Assembly: GCA_008921705.1 (NCBI GenBank)
Contig: VFFE01009189.1
Span: forward strand, 1,088,646-1,152,645
Direction: 5' to 3'
Length of the DNA stretch: 64,000 bases
Origin: Burhinus oedicnemus
Taxonomy: Eukaryota > Chordata > Aves > Charadriiformes > Burhinidae
Positions 35,436 through 48,720 of the stretch are shown piece by piece. The translations under genes and the position numbers were made by a program. The notes under the pieces are model-generated. The model was not told where the DNA came from and searched no databases. It worked only from the letters and a program-made list of their open reading frames with translations. How positions within the stretch are numbered: the first letter of the stretch is position 1; every line of letters begins with the position of its first letter.

Positions 35436-38400
35436 AGTGAAAATGTCACAGGCCACAGCTATTCAGGTGGTTTCAGTTCATTAGTCCTGTTTCCCATGAA
35501 GCGATTTATTTAATTACTTCACATTGAAGTTGCAAATTTCTGCAAATCTTTAACAATCTTCCAAACAATATATTCAGTTATTATAATAATGGAAAGTCCT
35601 TAGAAAAATCTGAATATATTGTGTTAAGTATCGAGCTATTTCTTTATTGTCCAAGCTATGGACCTTTTAATTCTGCCACGGATATCTCTGAAACCAGTCA
35701 ATTCTGTTAATAATTTCAAACCTACATTGTCGGCAGCCATGGTAGCTGTTAACCAGATTTTGAGAAGTATCATCTAATCTAGGTGGAATATTTGCTTCTG
35801 CCAAAGTCATATAAGTGAAATATTTGTTAATTAAATGAAGTCAGACAAGTCCCTTGTCATGCATTTTCCATAAACAAAATTGTTCAGAATAGACTCTTTG
35901 ACATGGAAGCCCAGAAGAATAACAAAAATCTGTCCCAGTGTCCAGGGATATTTCATTTTGTTAGGTTTCAGGCTGTGGACAGCATTATTTCCCAAATCTT
36001 AAGGAAGTTATGTTCTTGGGAAGAATAAGTTTGAGAGAAAGCTCCTTCTTTATGTTGAGTGGGAAGATTATAGCATATGGAATAAATGGTCCAAAAGACA
36101 TGTAAGGCAGGAATCTCATGTTCTCTAATACATCTGCCAGAAGCTGCATAAGTGTCTCAACAAATCAAACCCAGTTCTGTACACGAAGAGAAAGCCACTG
36201 ATCAGCATTTTGAACAAACTGGAGGGACATATATATTTCTCTCTAGAGAGGATAACTAAAAGCAGATTATGGGGACAAAGTTTTGGCTCTTGAAACCTGT
36301 TCTTTGGAAAGACAATTTGACTGAAATTTATTAGAGCTAAATCCAGTTATTAAATTGCACATGGACTCTTGCTATCTAACTTCAGCTTTTAGATCTGATG
36401 ATTGCTGCTGGCGCTGTTTTTTGCTTAGGCTCTAATACATCAGTGTTATGCCCAGGGGCTGTTTTGCCAATGAGGAAGGAGAAGCCCTCTAATCATTGAA
36501 AGAGTTGCTTATCCTGCTCAGAAGAAGGTAAAACACACAAAACCTAGCCTTCTCTCCGTCCTCTCCAACTTTAACCATCCAAAACCCAATAGTATTTAGA
36601 ACTTATTTTTCATTTTAAAAGTATTTTCTGAAAAATATGTCCAAACAATAATCCTGAATCCCTAGTATTAACTGTGCCCATCTTGTATAAAAGGCCATGT
36701 GGCCCATTAAGATTGCATCCCATAAGGAATGTGTGAGATCTGTGTTGCATGGTCCTATGCTTGCACACAACAGCAGGAAGTCAGACTCTCCAGATTCCTT
36801 CTGGGTTGCATCTTCAAATATCCTTACCTGATTGTATCATTTTTCCACTACAGATATTCAAACATAGAATTTTCTTTCCACAAATATTCTCTAAAGTACT
36901 TTCAGACCTCTCTGTTCTGCTAGTAATCAGCGTTTCTTAGGAGTCTCTAGCACAGTCAAAAGAGTTAAAATAGGGTTGCTACTGTATGTTATTAACCTGT
37001 TTATGCATGGAATATGGACTATGGACTGGAATTGGAAGAGATCATATGGAATTGATCTCCTGTGGAAGTAAGGTGTTCAGTCTAAACAAGTCATTTAGTT
37101 CACCCAAATTCCTATGCCACCTGACTTTGAATGTCTGTAATGTAGTTATCCCAGCTGTGTAGAGCACCATAACCTTCCAGTATAGTTACATGGAAAGAAA
37201 AATTCATTCATCTTACTTGTGTCTCTAGTGTGTGATGAATCACATTGAGGAAATGCCCATTTATCCCCATTGACTATATAGAAAGCCTAGCTGAGATGTA
37301 GACATGTATATATAACAGCAGGATTTGCATTAGGAAAGATGAATCCAACTTCTAATCTCCCTCCAAATTCAATGAAGAGAATTACATGCATCCAGAAGGT
37401 GATTAATGTGGATATATACTTTCCCGTAGTACAGTGTGTTCTCTTAACTGCCTGTCTTTCTCCATTGTCTATATCAAGCATGTAGAAGTGTAGATGAAAT
37501 CTTATGGTTACAGTTAGATGAGATGAAAGTCACTTATGCAGTTATTTTCCAGTTCTGTCGGAACACATCTTCATCATATTCATGAGTGTGATGAAGTCTA
37601 ATATATTGTCCATATGCTTCCATATCAGTTTGAAATCCTTGTCTTAAAGCACCAGCAGAAAGACAGTGAAGGGAACATAATCTGTTTTCTGTATAGTGAT
37701 GTAATAGCAGCCGATGCAGCGCAAAGTGGGAAGGGCTAGAACTTGACTTGATTGTATGTGTATGGCATGGCATGTATTTGGATACAGACTGAAGGTAAAT
37801 TTGCACAGAAGAAGAATCCTCCCAGTACACTGAATTATGACTTAGAGACACCTCTAAGTCATGGTAGATTTTCATGTTTGGAGACTGTATGCATGCTGTC
37901 TTTTTCTTTTTTTATAAGGTTTAAGAGTGGCTACCACAGTCAAATCCACAAATCCTCGGAATAAGAGCGGCTTCATTCTCTCCCTTCCATCACAACCAGT
38001 AAAAAAGACCATACAAGCCAATTTCAGTTCTTGTTGACAGCTGTGAAATCTTACTGAATGCTCAGAGCTGTAACTATGGAAATCATTTGGCTTGTAGGAT
38101 CTTATTTTTTATTTTAAAACTTTTTTATGCCTCCCTCTGAAATTGTCATCTCCTGGCTCCTGTTAGGCAGAAGATATGCAACTTTTCTAACCTATCATTT
38201 CATATCAGTGGTAATTACGATTGACAAGAAAACAGCATAGCTTGCCTATTAGAACCAAATTGCATTTGCAAGGATGCTAGTGAGATTATACAGTTATGCA
38301 TCCACTTGTGTGCACAGACGTACATATATGTCTAAAATTAACATATCCAACAAAAATCAATGAACTTAAGGTTTCTGTGCAATTTAAATTAAAGCTCAGG

Positions 38401-41400
38401 ATGGGATACAATTTGTGTAAAAGAAAGCTTTGTTACTCTTTTCTGCACCAGGCTTGATAGACATACTGGATACATTTATACAAGGAAATGAAAAAGGTCA
38501 ATAGTACAAGCCAGACAACTGACTTGTGATCGTTCATACCCCTTCCTTAGCCTGCTCTCTCACACTCATTTGGTTCATGGAAATTAGCACTCTGCCAGAT
38601 AAAGCCTGATGGACAACACATGACAGACCCCATTCCCAAAAGGCAGTTGGACGTAGTTACTCTCTTTTGGAAGGGCAGAGGCAGCAGCTTTGTGAATGCA
38701 AGCTCTGCCATTCAACAGTCTCACAGCTACAGATCTGACTCTGCCCTGTGTTATTTAGTGGTATGGGTGTACCCAGATGGATCCAGGCTGTGACATCTGG
38801 CAGCAGCAGCCAGAGGCAAGAGCAGTGAATTTTGAAGGAAGAGTAGTCTTTTCTACAAAGGTCTCACCTAACGCAAGACAGCAACCTCATTGTTATATTA
38901 GAGTAGACTCACTAGCCCCATTTAGCTCTGTTTCTTTGCAGGTAGCAGTGACAAAAGGGCAGAAGAGGCTATAAATCTGTGGCTGTTTTCATTTGGGATC
39001 ACTTACAGTTGGGGCTTTTAGTCATACATTTTCTTTTCCCAGAGGTAGAACATTTACTCCATCCTAGTAGCTCAAAGACTTCAGCCGTGATAGCACGCAG
39101 AAGATCAAAATGCAAATCACCAAGCTGAGGATTTTTTTACAGCAGTAAATTGTAAAGCACAATGAGTTTATAAGCACTGCCTATAAAGTGCTTTAAGTTT
39201 GTGTTTACATTTCTTGGATGGATCTGCTGTCTTTGATCCACAGTAAGACTGGAGGTATGTGGGAGTGCAGTGGAACAGATTTAGGAACAAAAAGGTGATG
39301 AAGGGATACTAGCAGACACTAATCCTAAAGAACTTCTAGTCTTAAAGAAACACATAGGGCTTAAATATGTACTTCTACTGACTGGAAAAAAAAAAAAAGG
39401 GGGCATTTAAGAGGGTGAAGGTTAAAAAGCAACATTTTTAAACTGTTAAAATAACTACAGGATGTTGTCACCCCGACCTCGTTTTCTGCAATGCCGTAAG
39501 CTCTGTTGCTAAGCAATTAACAGTGCCAGAGAAAGAGAGAAGAGAATCCTATTTCTAAATTCTCTTTAAGTAGCACTTATATGGATATTAGATGGCAGCA
39601 GATCCAGTTGTAAGTGTTATTCTAATAGAATGCAACTCACTCACACTGAAGGGAACACCATGAAACTGTTAAATAACAAATTTGGGTCCAACGAGCTTTA
39701 TCTTGCAAAGCACATATCCATTTGCCCTGCACTTTGGATAATATTCATGTTGTTCTGATGGAGAAAATTACTTCCTGGCTCCAGGTTGACATGGTATTTA
39801 GACCTGACCTCCTAGTTAGGCCTGAGAACTCCTGACTACCAGCGTTCCTGCTCAGGTCAGTAGAGTACCTCCTTTCAGGATCGCAGTGGGATCCACCCCA
39901 CTGCTTTGTCTAAAGTTACCAGACAACTCAGTGATGAAGGCAGGAATGAAATTCAGTCACTCCTTTCTCATTAGGATACTTTCTGAGGAGTTTCTCCTAA
40001 CAAGCTGCTTTAATTTGTAAGCAGAGACAAAATAGAAGCAAATAGCTAGTCTTAGTGGCTGTCTGCATTCAGAGATCTAACAAAAAATTATTCTGATAGC
40101 AAAACTGACATTTAATATTTCAAAAGAATAAGATATACTCTTCAGTGTACAAAAGATATTTCAATTTCAGCCATGTTCAAGCCCTGCATTGAAAGGCATC
40201 CATCCATCCTATTGTAAAATTGAATAAGTTATATATTATTACTGTAGTGAAACTGTGGGATCTTTAATTTCATCAGGATTACTAGATTGCAGATATCTGA
40301 CTACCTAATGACCTTGTATTTACTGAGAAAAAAAGGCTGCTGCTGAAATGACAGAGGCGTAATGGCATGAATTCATCGTGGATAACAGAGCTATGGAAGA
40401 ACTTACCATATAATGTGTGACTCAGATTTGACTGCTTTTTGACATTCAACAGTACCATTGCTAAAATATCACTGAAATAAATATCAGCAGTTAATCACAA
40501 GTGATGTAATGTTATTAAGGGGGAAAAAATTACCCTTCTCTATATGTTTTGCTTCAACATTGTGCAGGAAATAAGGAACAAAAAAGATGCCATTTAAATT
40601 GCACTGCTCTATCTCATTTCTCAAAAGAAATGGAGACACATCAGCCAATGCTACAGCATAATGGTAAAAAAGAAGAGGAAGAGTGGAATTTAATTTGTAT
40701 TCTGAGTACCTTCCTCCTCCACCCTCCCACACACCCCCTTAAGAAGTTTAAAGTAGTGGCATTATAAGAATCAGTTATGTTATTTTATGTTATATACCAA
40801 ATATTTTTAAAATTTCTCTTTTTTAGGACTAAGTGCTCTCCAAAATTTTGGTTGTGCCAAACCACACATATTCTGAAAATATCTTTATATCCAACAAAGT
40901 CTGTACAAAACAAATGTGAAGAATCACAGCAGCATGCTTTACTGATCACTCCTCTGTTTTCTTAAGAGAAGAATAAAAGTTCAATGATAATTTATGCTTG
41001 TATAGATCTTCTTGAAGGACAAAGCACATTAAAAATTTAGTGCCATAATGTTCCTTGTGGTTTAAATAAACATCCTTAAACACCATGAATTATGGGAAAC
41101 AGATATTTCAAAAGGTGGTCAGGGGCACGATGGATGTCTGTGGGTAATTCAGGGAGAGAATTCAGAACTTCCTACATTATATTTTGCTTGAAAGACCATC
41201 CATGTATGTCCGTTTCCATTGCTCTACTCACCCATTTTGCTATTCCCGTCAGAAGAAGTTGAAAAAAAAGAGTAAAACTTAAGGCATGGACTTCACAGCC
41301 CTGTTGTCTAATCAGTAAATCATACTTTAGCAACTGAGCATGAATGTCAACAGTTAAATAAACCTTATTCAGAAAGAATTAGTCATAACTCCCATTACTC

Positions 41401-44400
41401 CAAAGACAAATCTTGCATAAAGAAATAAGTATGCTCTGAAAGTTGGAAAATTCTGATTATCTACTCCAGAGACTTTTAGAAACAGGAATGTACTGACCTA
41501 TTAAACACGGTTCAAGAAAAGATATCTACCTACTGACTGTAACACTAGTCCAGGAAAAAAACCCTATCCACTATTTCCAATTGTAAAGACAGTCAGTTGT
41601 AGAGACAATACTTTTAAACCCAGATATGTGCGAAAAGAAGGAGATGCTTATATTTTGTATGAGAAAAAGAGTGAAGGAGCAAAGATAAGCTCTGAGAACC
41701 AAAGAAGGCAATAAAGGAAATATGGTAAGTGTAAGCAATATTAATATGCAATGTTTAGGTTTTATGCTTAATGCTGAGAAAGTAAGCTTAACCTCAGTAA
41801 AGAATGGGACAGATGTTCAGGGAACATACAGAAGAGATCTTTCAGTACGAAATCCACAAATTTGACCTATCAGCAATTGTCAAAGGTACCAAACTGGAAG
41901 CTGCAAGATGCAGAAACATTTTTCCTTTCCAATCTGTAAAGAAAATTTATTGAAGTGAGTCACTACAACCTCCTTCATCTGTGGGCAAATGTTGATTTTT
42001 TTAATGGCAACCACTTCAGACGGAAAAAGAAGGGTTTTGTAGACTGTGTAATATTTGAGTAATATCCTGCAAAAGTATCCTTAAATATGTTTTCTCAACA
42101 ACACGTGGGGTGTTTTGATTTGCAAATTTTATGCCCACTTTAGTAACTTATATCCAGTGTAAGTAATTACAGTAGGTTCTCTTATACAACTGGTACAGAG
42201 ACATTCAGTCAATTCAACTATTATTCTGTCTGTACGCTTTGAGCTTACTATCTTTCAACTTTTTCATTGTAACTTACTGAAAACCTACTTAAAATCTATG
42301 TTTTATTGTCTCAGAAAAAGATTGCCAGTACTCATTTGAAACGGCCTTTGAAAACATTATCAGGCATCATTTTTCTTGATACTGTGGGGAATATTTGTAG
42401 GTGTCAATTCTGGCCCTGCCTGCTGCCTGTTGATAAGCCAGATACCATATATCCCTTGTCACAATGCCAGTATTTGCCACAAGCAAGCCAAAGCTCATCC
42501 TCTGGCTCTTATGGATTGTAATGTGAAGTGCAGTGCAGAGATAATAGTGGAAGGCATTGTACAAAGTGTTAAGGTCATGGAGTCTGAATAAATATTAGCT
42601 CAGGTCCACTGGAATTTCATTTAATGTTTTTCTAATCTCTTTCCTTTCTTTCGGGATTTCAGAAGTTCACACATGTGAATTATGAAATGTCAACTGAAAA
42701 TAGAGCTTACATTCTTACACATTTCAGATACAGAATGACAAATGAACTAGAAATATAAGTGAAGGATTAAAAGATATAAATTACCAGGTTTTATCAATTT
42801 ATTGTGAGGCATCATACTTAATATTATAGCTCTGCTGATAGTGAGAAATATCTTGAACAACTTTGCCTTCCTTTCCGAAGTCCCCTGGAGAACAGCCTTT
42901 TCAGCAGAAGGTCAGGAAGGAAAGTGCGGCCTTTAGCTTCCTGCTGGTATTAAATAAAGTGGAAATGGCATCTGCCCTAAACCTGATGTATGCTCCAAAA
43001 GATATTCTTAACAAAGTAAAGGGATGAGTCTAACTTCTTTTTCTTTTAAGCTAAGACAGGGATCTGGTGATTAAATGAAGTGTCGCAGGCTGAATCTGGC
43101 AGACAGAAATAAGAAATGAAAACTCAGAAGCAAATGAGGGTACAAGCATGACTTTGAAGTTGTGTTTTGTTCACTGAGGTTTCATTTAAGGAGCTTTCTC
43201 CTGCACTTTACCCTACTTTCCTCATCACGGAAAAGTCAGGAACAAGGAAGAAAAGGATAAGTGATAATATTGTACTTGGACTTTCAAGACCTCGGCTGTG
43301 GCTGGACACGTTCTCTCTCCCCACCAATCCATTCCCAGTCTAGGTGGTCATCCTACTGTCAGCTGTCTGACCCTTGAGAGGAAAAGCCTTGAAGATATTG
43401 ATACAGACAGTTACAGAGAACTGATGCCAGCATCAGTAGCGACACCATTTCCCCCAAAATCCCTTCTGTCTTTGATTTACAGCCCCACTGATGAGGAGAA
43501 GCAAAGGTGATTCCAGGACATTGTGTTTTTACCATGGACTCTCAAAAGCACAGACAGGCAAACATATAACATCATGAAATAAATGAATATTTATGGGGAG
43601 TGAAAGCTAGCCCAGTGGAAAGTTCAGTGGATAAATCAGAGCACTATAATGACATGCTAGTTTCAGGGATGTGAGTTACTATAAGACACTGAGATTTATA
43701 GCAAAAAGAATCAAGTAACAGCTATAATTCCTTAAAAATATAGTAGTGAACCCTTAACAATATTACCTGTCCTGAAAAAAAAAAAAAAGCTTTTAAAAGA
43801 AAGGGAAAACCTTGTTTCTCCTCATCCAGCTATTGGAAATCCTCAAAAACATAGAAAAAGGCTCAATTAGGAAGAAAGTCAATGATCACATAACCTCATT
43901 TACTCCTCCATGACTGCTCATTTGGATAGTCCATTGAAAGCCTTAAGGAGCATGTACAGGCAAGAGTAGTTTTGGTCTGCTAGTGCTTCTTTCTCACCAT
44001 TCTCTTAAAAAAGTCCTACTCAGGGATGGAAAGTGCTGCTACCTTGGCCCTCAGCCAAAATAAAATCCTTCCTCTGTCCAGGAAAAATAAGAACCCAAAG
44101 TAACATACTGAGCGTTGCAAGCCACCCTCTACAGGTCAAATTTCCACCCCCTGTACTGCAATGTGGTGCAGGTCATGAGTAGGTCCAAAAAATGTCCTGC
44201 CAGCTTGCCAGCATTTTCAGGAGGAGACATGGAAAGACTATCCATCAGATGGGAGACATTATGAACATATATGCAACTGAAGGAAGGGTGGGAGTGGGGA
44301 GTTCTCAGGAGTTGTCTTCCTGAGAACAAGACATTGAATTTGCTGTTTCTGCTGTGAGCTTCAATTGCTAATGCTGACACAGGTGATTGCTCCTTCCCTG

Positions 44401-46159
44401 GTTGCTTGAAGCTGATCTTTTCCTCCTTAGTCTTCAGGTTATTCATAACTTTCCACCACATATATCCAGCTGTCCACAGCAGAGGTAGAGCAGAGTCTTT
44501 ATCATATCTCACAAAGGATGGGCTCAAGAGCCTCCTCTTCTGGGCTGCTTCATATCTCAGACTATCTAGTTTCTCCAAATCTATCCTCTTAGCAACTACG
44601 TAAAGCTCCCTCTCTCTACATATACCCCATATCTCTTCTGTACACAAAACCTGGATACTGTGCTAGTCTTCACTTGCTCTCAAAGGAAACAGCTCTTAAG
44701 TTTCCCCCAGCTGACCTTCCCTCCATTTAACCCTGGAGGCTGAGAGCAGATACCTAGCACACACACTACTGCTGGGACCTGAAACACTCTTCCTCACTCT
44801 TGTATGAAGGAACTCTTATGCCCTAACATAAATATATCACCTAAAGCAGAACCTAGTCTATAATGTTATTGATCTCTCCAGTGTGAGAAGTTCCTCTGGA
44901 ATCAATAAAAGGTGGGTTGGAAGCAAATGGCAAAATCGGAACATTTTCAAAAGTACTAATGAACATACCATTGAGAAGAAAAGATTACACTTTAAAAATC
45001 CCCAGGTATAGCTCTTTTTTAGTAGGAATTTTGTATTTACAGCCATGAAACGTGTTTCTGGAGGCTGGCAAAATAAAGTGCTGTTTCTTAGATTTCTCTG
45101 TCTCTCTTATTAAGAGGACTGGAACCCAAACAAACATCTGCTGTGACAGGGAGAGACATTCTCTGTCTTAACCACAACTTTCTCTGCAGTTATAGGCTCC
45201 CAAGTATACGCAATTTGAGGCAAGAGGCCTGCTCCAGAGTTCAAAAGGGGAAAATATTTAAAGGTGAGCTTGTGCATGCAATTTCACATATAATTTTATT
45301 TCTGGCAGGCAGTATTGTTAAGATGTAGATAGCACTGGCCAGAACCTGGCAGTCACTGTGTGCCAAAAGCCTTCTGTTTTGCAGATATGTGAAATTTCAA
45401 TTTTACACTGAAGATCATGGGTTATTTGGGCAAAAAGATTGAACTGGTAATAAGAAACTATTCACTTTATTTACAAATCCATAAATATGTGATCTCTTCT
45501 CCCTTCCGACCATATTTCAAATGGCAAGATGGAATAACAGAATACCCTTCGGAACCTTTCTTCACTCAAGTACATGTAATCATTACTGTCAGCCCATCAA
45601 GCTCCAGGTGAAAATAGATTCTATATAGACTCTTTCAAGTCACATTTGATTAGACCCTTTTTTGTATGAGTTTGACATGGTTTATTATTTCTTATCACTG
45701 CTTCTGCGGCGGACTTCCCCAGAATAACTTCTGTGCCATAGCTGACAAATGAAAGCTGACTGTACTACAGTGAATGTAATGCTGAAAGTATCCTGCCAAA
45801 TATGGTAAATGGACAGTATACACACTTAATTCAGCAGAAGCTTTATTTTCAGTACATCAGGCAAAAACATGTAACATTGATCAGGCAGCAAAAGATAGGA
45901 AGAAACCTGTGTCCTGGGTGGAGGTGGCAGAGAATCTATGTGAAGATAAAGCAATGTGACAGCAGAAAGGAACATAATCACTAATAAATAAAGAGAAATG
46001 CTTAGAAATTTCACCAGATGTATGGTGCAGACTGTAATTAAAAGAGCAAATTAATTATGAAAAATAAAACTAATAATAAAGCCATGGCTGAAACCTGTAA
46101 ATATTTACTTCAAGTATGTCAATAATAACAAAGATTACAAGACACGGTGGAAAGATTTA
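35436..46159. other. Long anonymous AT-rich stretch (10.7 kb)
   Basis: No CR1, LTR, RNA gene or recognisable exon. The minus-strand frame 44129-44647 (172 codons) has no ATG at its start and no recognisable content. A + frame at 43298-43510 has some protein-like composition. Both are treated as unproven. Poly-A runs near 39389 and 43780 are unremarkable. Confidence 0.55.
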
Positions 46160-47138
46160 TCACAGAATCACAAAATCACCGAGTCACAGGGGTTGGAAGG
46201 GACCTCTGGAGATCATCTAGTTCAACCCCCCTGCCACAGCAGGGACACCTACAGCAGGTTGCACAGGATGGCATCCAGGAGGGTTTGGAATGTCTCCAGA
46301 GTCGGAGACTCCACCACCTCTCTGGGCAGCCTGTTCCAGTGCTCTGCCACCCTCAAAGGAAAGAAGTTCCTTCTCGTGTTTAGATGGAACTTCCTACGGT
46401 CAAGTTTGTGCCCATTATCTCTTGTCCTATCACTGGGCACCACTGCAAAAAGACTGGTGCCATCCTCCCGACACCCTCCCTTTAAGTATTTATAAGCATT
46501 GATGAGATGCTCCCTCAGCCTTCTCTTCTCCAGACTAAGAAGACCCAAGTCCCTCAGCCTTTCCTCAGAAGAAAGATGTTCCAGCCCCCTAATCATCTTT
46601 GTAGCCCTCTGCTGTACCCTCTCCAGCAGTTCCTTGTCTTTCTTGAAGTGGGGAGCCCAGAACTGGACACAGGACTCCAGATGCAGCTTCACCAGGGCAG
46701 AGTAGAGGGGGAGGATAACCTCCCACGACCTGCTTGCCACACACCTCTTGAGGCATCTCAGGATGCCCTTGGCCTTCTTGGCCACAAGGGCACATTGCTG
46801 CCTCATGGTCATCCTGTTCTCCACCAGGACTCCCAGGTCCCTTTCCACCGAGCTGCTTTCCAGCAGGTCAGCCCCTAACCTGTACTGGTGCATGGGGTTA
46901 TTCCTCCCAAGGTGCAGTACCCTACACTTGCCCTTGTTGAACTTCATGAGGTTTCTCTCTGCCCAACTCTCCAGCCTGTCCAGATCTCGCTGAATGTCAG
47001 CACAACCTTCCGGTGTGTCAGCCACCCCTCCCAGTTTTTTGTGTCATCAACAAACTTGCTGAGGGTACGCTCTGTCCCTTCATCCAGGTCATTGATGAAT
47101 ATGTTGAACAGGACTGGACCCAGTACTGACCCCTGTGC
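46160..47138 (-). mobile_element. CR1 LINE, 1.0 kb 3' fragment
   Basis: The minus strand runs from the end of the reverse transcriptase ([11 protein letters not shown] block near 47135-47095) through the ORF2 C-terminus to the 3' UTR and a GATTTTGTGATTCTGTGAT tail at 46160. It has the same 3'-end type as 33081 and 19680, and it is relatively well preserved. It is 5'-truncated inside RT. Confidence 0.96.
46249..47138 (-). pseudogene. CR1 ORF2 remnant (end of RT plus C-terminus)
   Basis: A 258-codon open frame (47025 to 46249) covers the C-terminal part after the RT core and ends at the natural stop. Just upstream, motif C reads F-V-D-D (47054-47043), with the usual Ala changed to Val but both aspartates kept. 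A length change in the T-run at about 47034-47040 shifts the frame immediately after it. This is the longest intact CR1 frame in the window. Without the RT N-terminus and endonuclease it cannot be active. Confidence 0.93.
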
Positions 47139-48479
47139 TTTTCCTGCCAGGAGTGTTTTTTGGAAAACTAATACTATGACAGATTTTGCCTATTTCAGTA
47201 GCGTTCTTGCTATCTTTCCCTCTCCTCCCAAAATATATAAATACAGAGAGGTAAAAGCCCACCTATAATGTGTGACTGAGGCACTCGTTTTGAGCAGGGA
47301 ACATCTTTATATCTTCTCTTTTACATGGTAAAATGACAAAACAAGCATATGTTTATTCCACTCATCTCCTTCGGTGACCAGTTATGAATTAAAATAATCT
47401 GGACTTTTCTATTAGAAAAGTCAAAGGCAGATTCTTCTGGCATGTGATCAGATATTGCTTCTCCTCATTGCCACACAGGGAGAAGTTGTTCATCAGAGAT
47501 TTTCAAAGTTTCTCCTGTTTGTATTTATTTGCCAAACTTTCAGTAAAATGCTATTTAAAGTCTATGAAACAATTTCCTGTTGGTGTGGGGAATAATACAA
47601 GGAAGATTAAGATTCAGTGCTCTTCCCTGAGCTACATGCAGGAGCCAGGAGATGAAGTTCAAGGTCTGAGTTACTCCAAAAACTCCCACAAGTTATGCAC
47701 ATTTCTTGTCCTTGGAACTGCTTTGAATTCACCACTATTTCTACATGACAGTGTAACAAACAGGACTGTGCTTCATTTCTCTGCACTGATAAGCCTCTGC
47801 ATTTGGTAGGCTCCTTTGAAAATTCAGCATCCACAGCACCACCCTTGTATATGCTGTCCTGGTCACACCACTGAGAGCTTACAAAAAGGACTATCAACTT
47901 GATCAACCAGGAATTCTGTAGTATCCTCCTTCTCTGGAAGGATTGCACATGCAGGCATGACTATATCCAGAAGATTTGAAAATAATAGTTGCCAGGATGG
48001 CCCAGCAGAGTTGCAAATGTGCCTGGAAGCAATGCCCCATGCTTATTTCTGTTAGACACTCTTGTCTTGGAAAACTCAAATTTCAGAAACCCCTTTGCAG
48101 AGAGTTCATGGCCGAGCCTGTAATAGTACATGACATGTCTCCTCAGGGATGTTGAATAACGCATCACCAGCCAGAGAGCAATCAGTCTTTCAACCACAAG
48201 GATCCGTCTGATGAGCTCGGGAGAACAGCAATGAGGCTTTATTTCAACCTGTCAATAAGCCATTCCACTATTCATAAGCCAAACCTTTCTGAAACAATTT
48301 ATGGGACTGAGAAATAAAAGGAAGATTGGGTAAACAGAACAGAGTGTCAGGGAGCAGTGAGGACCAGCTGCTCCCTAAGGGACAGGGAGCTGGAATCCAA
48401 GCACAATACCATGTCCAGCAGGTCAGGGGCTGGAGAGTGGCAGTTGGGGAAAGCCTGGACCCCAGATCATTAGCTAAGT
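47139..48479. other. Anonymous DNA
   Basis: No gene or known repeat recognised. The GC-richer part after about 48330 may belong to the unclassified repeat that follows. Confidence 0.5.
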
Positions 48480-48720
48480 CCACAGTGGTCTTGCAGGTCT
48501 GAGGGCAAGTCGTGAAGTCAAGCCAGCAGGTCAGGCTCAGGATCAGATCTGGTGATAGTAACTAGGGTCAGATACAGCTCAGCAGTAACCAGGCAAATCC
48601 ATGGTGACAAGGCAGGTCTGACATCAAACTGAGAAGTGGGTCAGGATCAGGGTCTGCATCAGCAGGTGCATGGCCAGGAACATGGGCGTAAGGCAACCCA
48701 AACTTCCTTTCAGGCAGGGG
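48480..48720 (+). repeat. Unclassified dispersed repeat, copy 2, with internal duplication
   Basis: The core at 48540-48690 aligns with 53375-53510 (GGTGATAGTAACTAGGG against GGTGACAGTAACCAGGG, then GCAGGTCTGA against ACAGGTCTGA) and more weakly with 15690-15860. A CAGGTCTGA...CAGGATCAG-like segment occurs twice, about 112 bp apart (near 48495 and 48607), so this copy holds a tandem duplication. The downstream CAGTATAAAGGCAG at about 48737 could be a TATA-like element if the unit is an LTR, but that is speculative. Confidence 0.5.

Noticed and set aside
46147..46993. Several + strand open frames over the CR1 at 46160
   Set aside because: Antisense shadows of CR1 ORF2.
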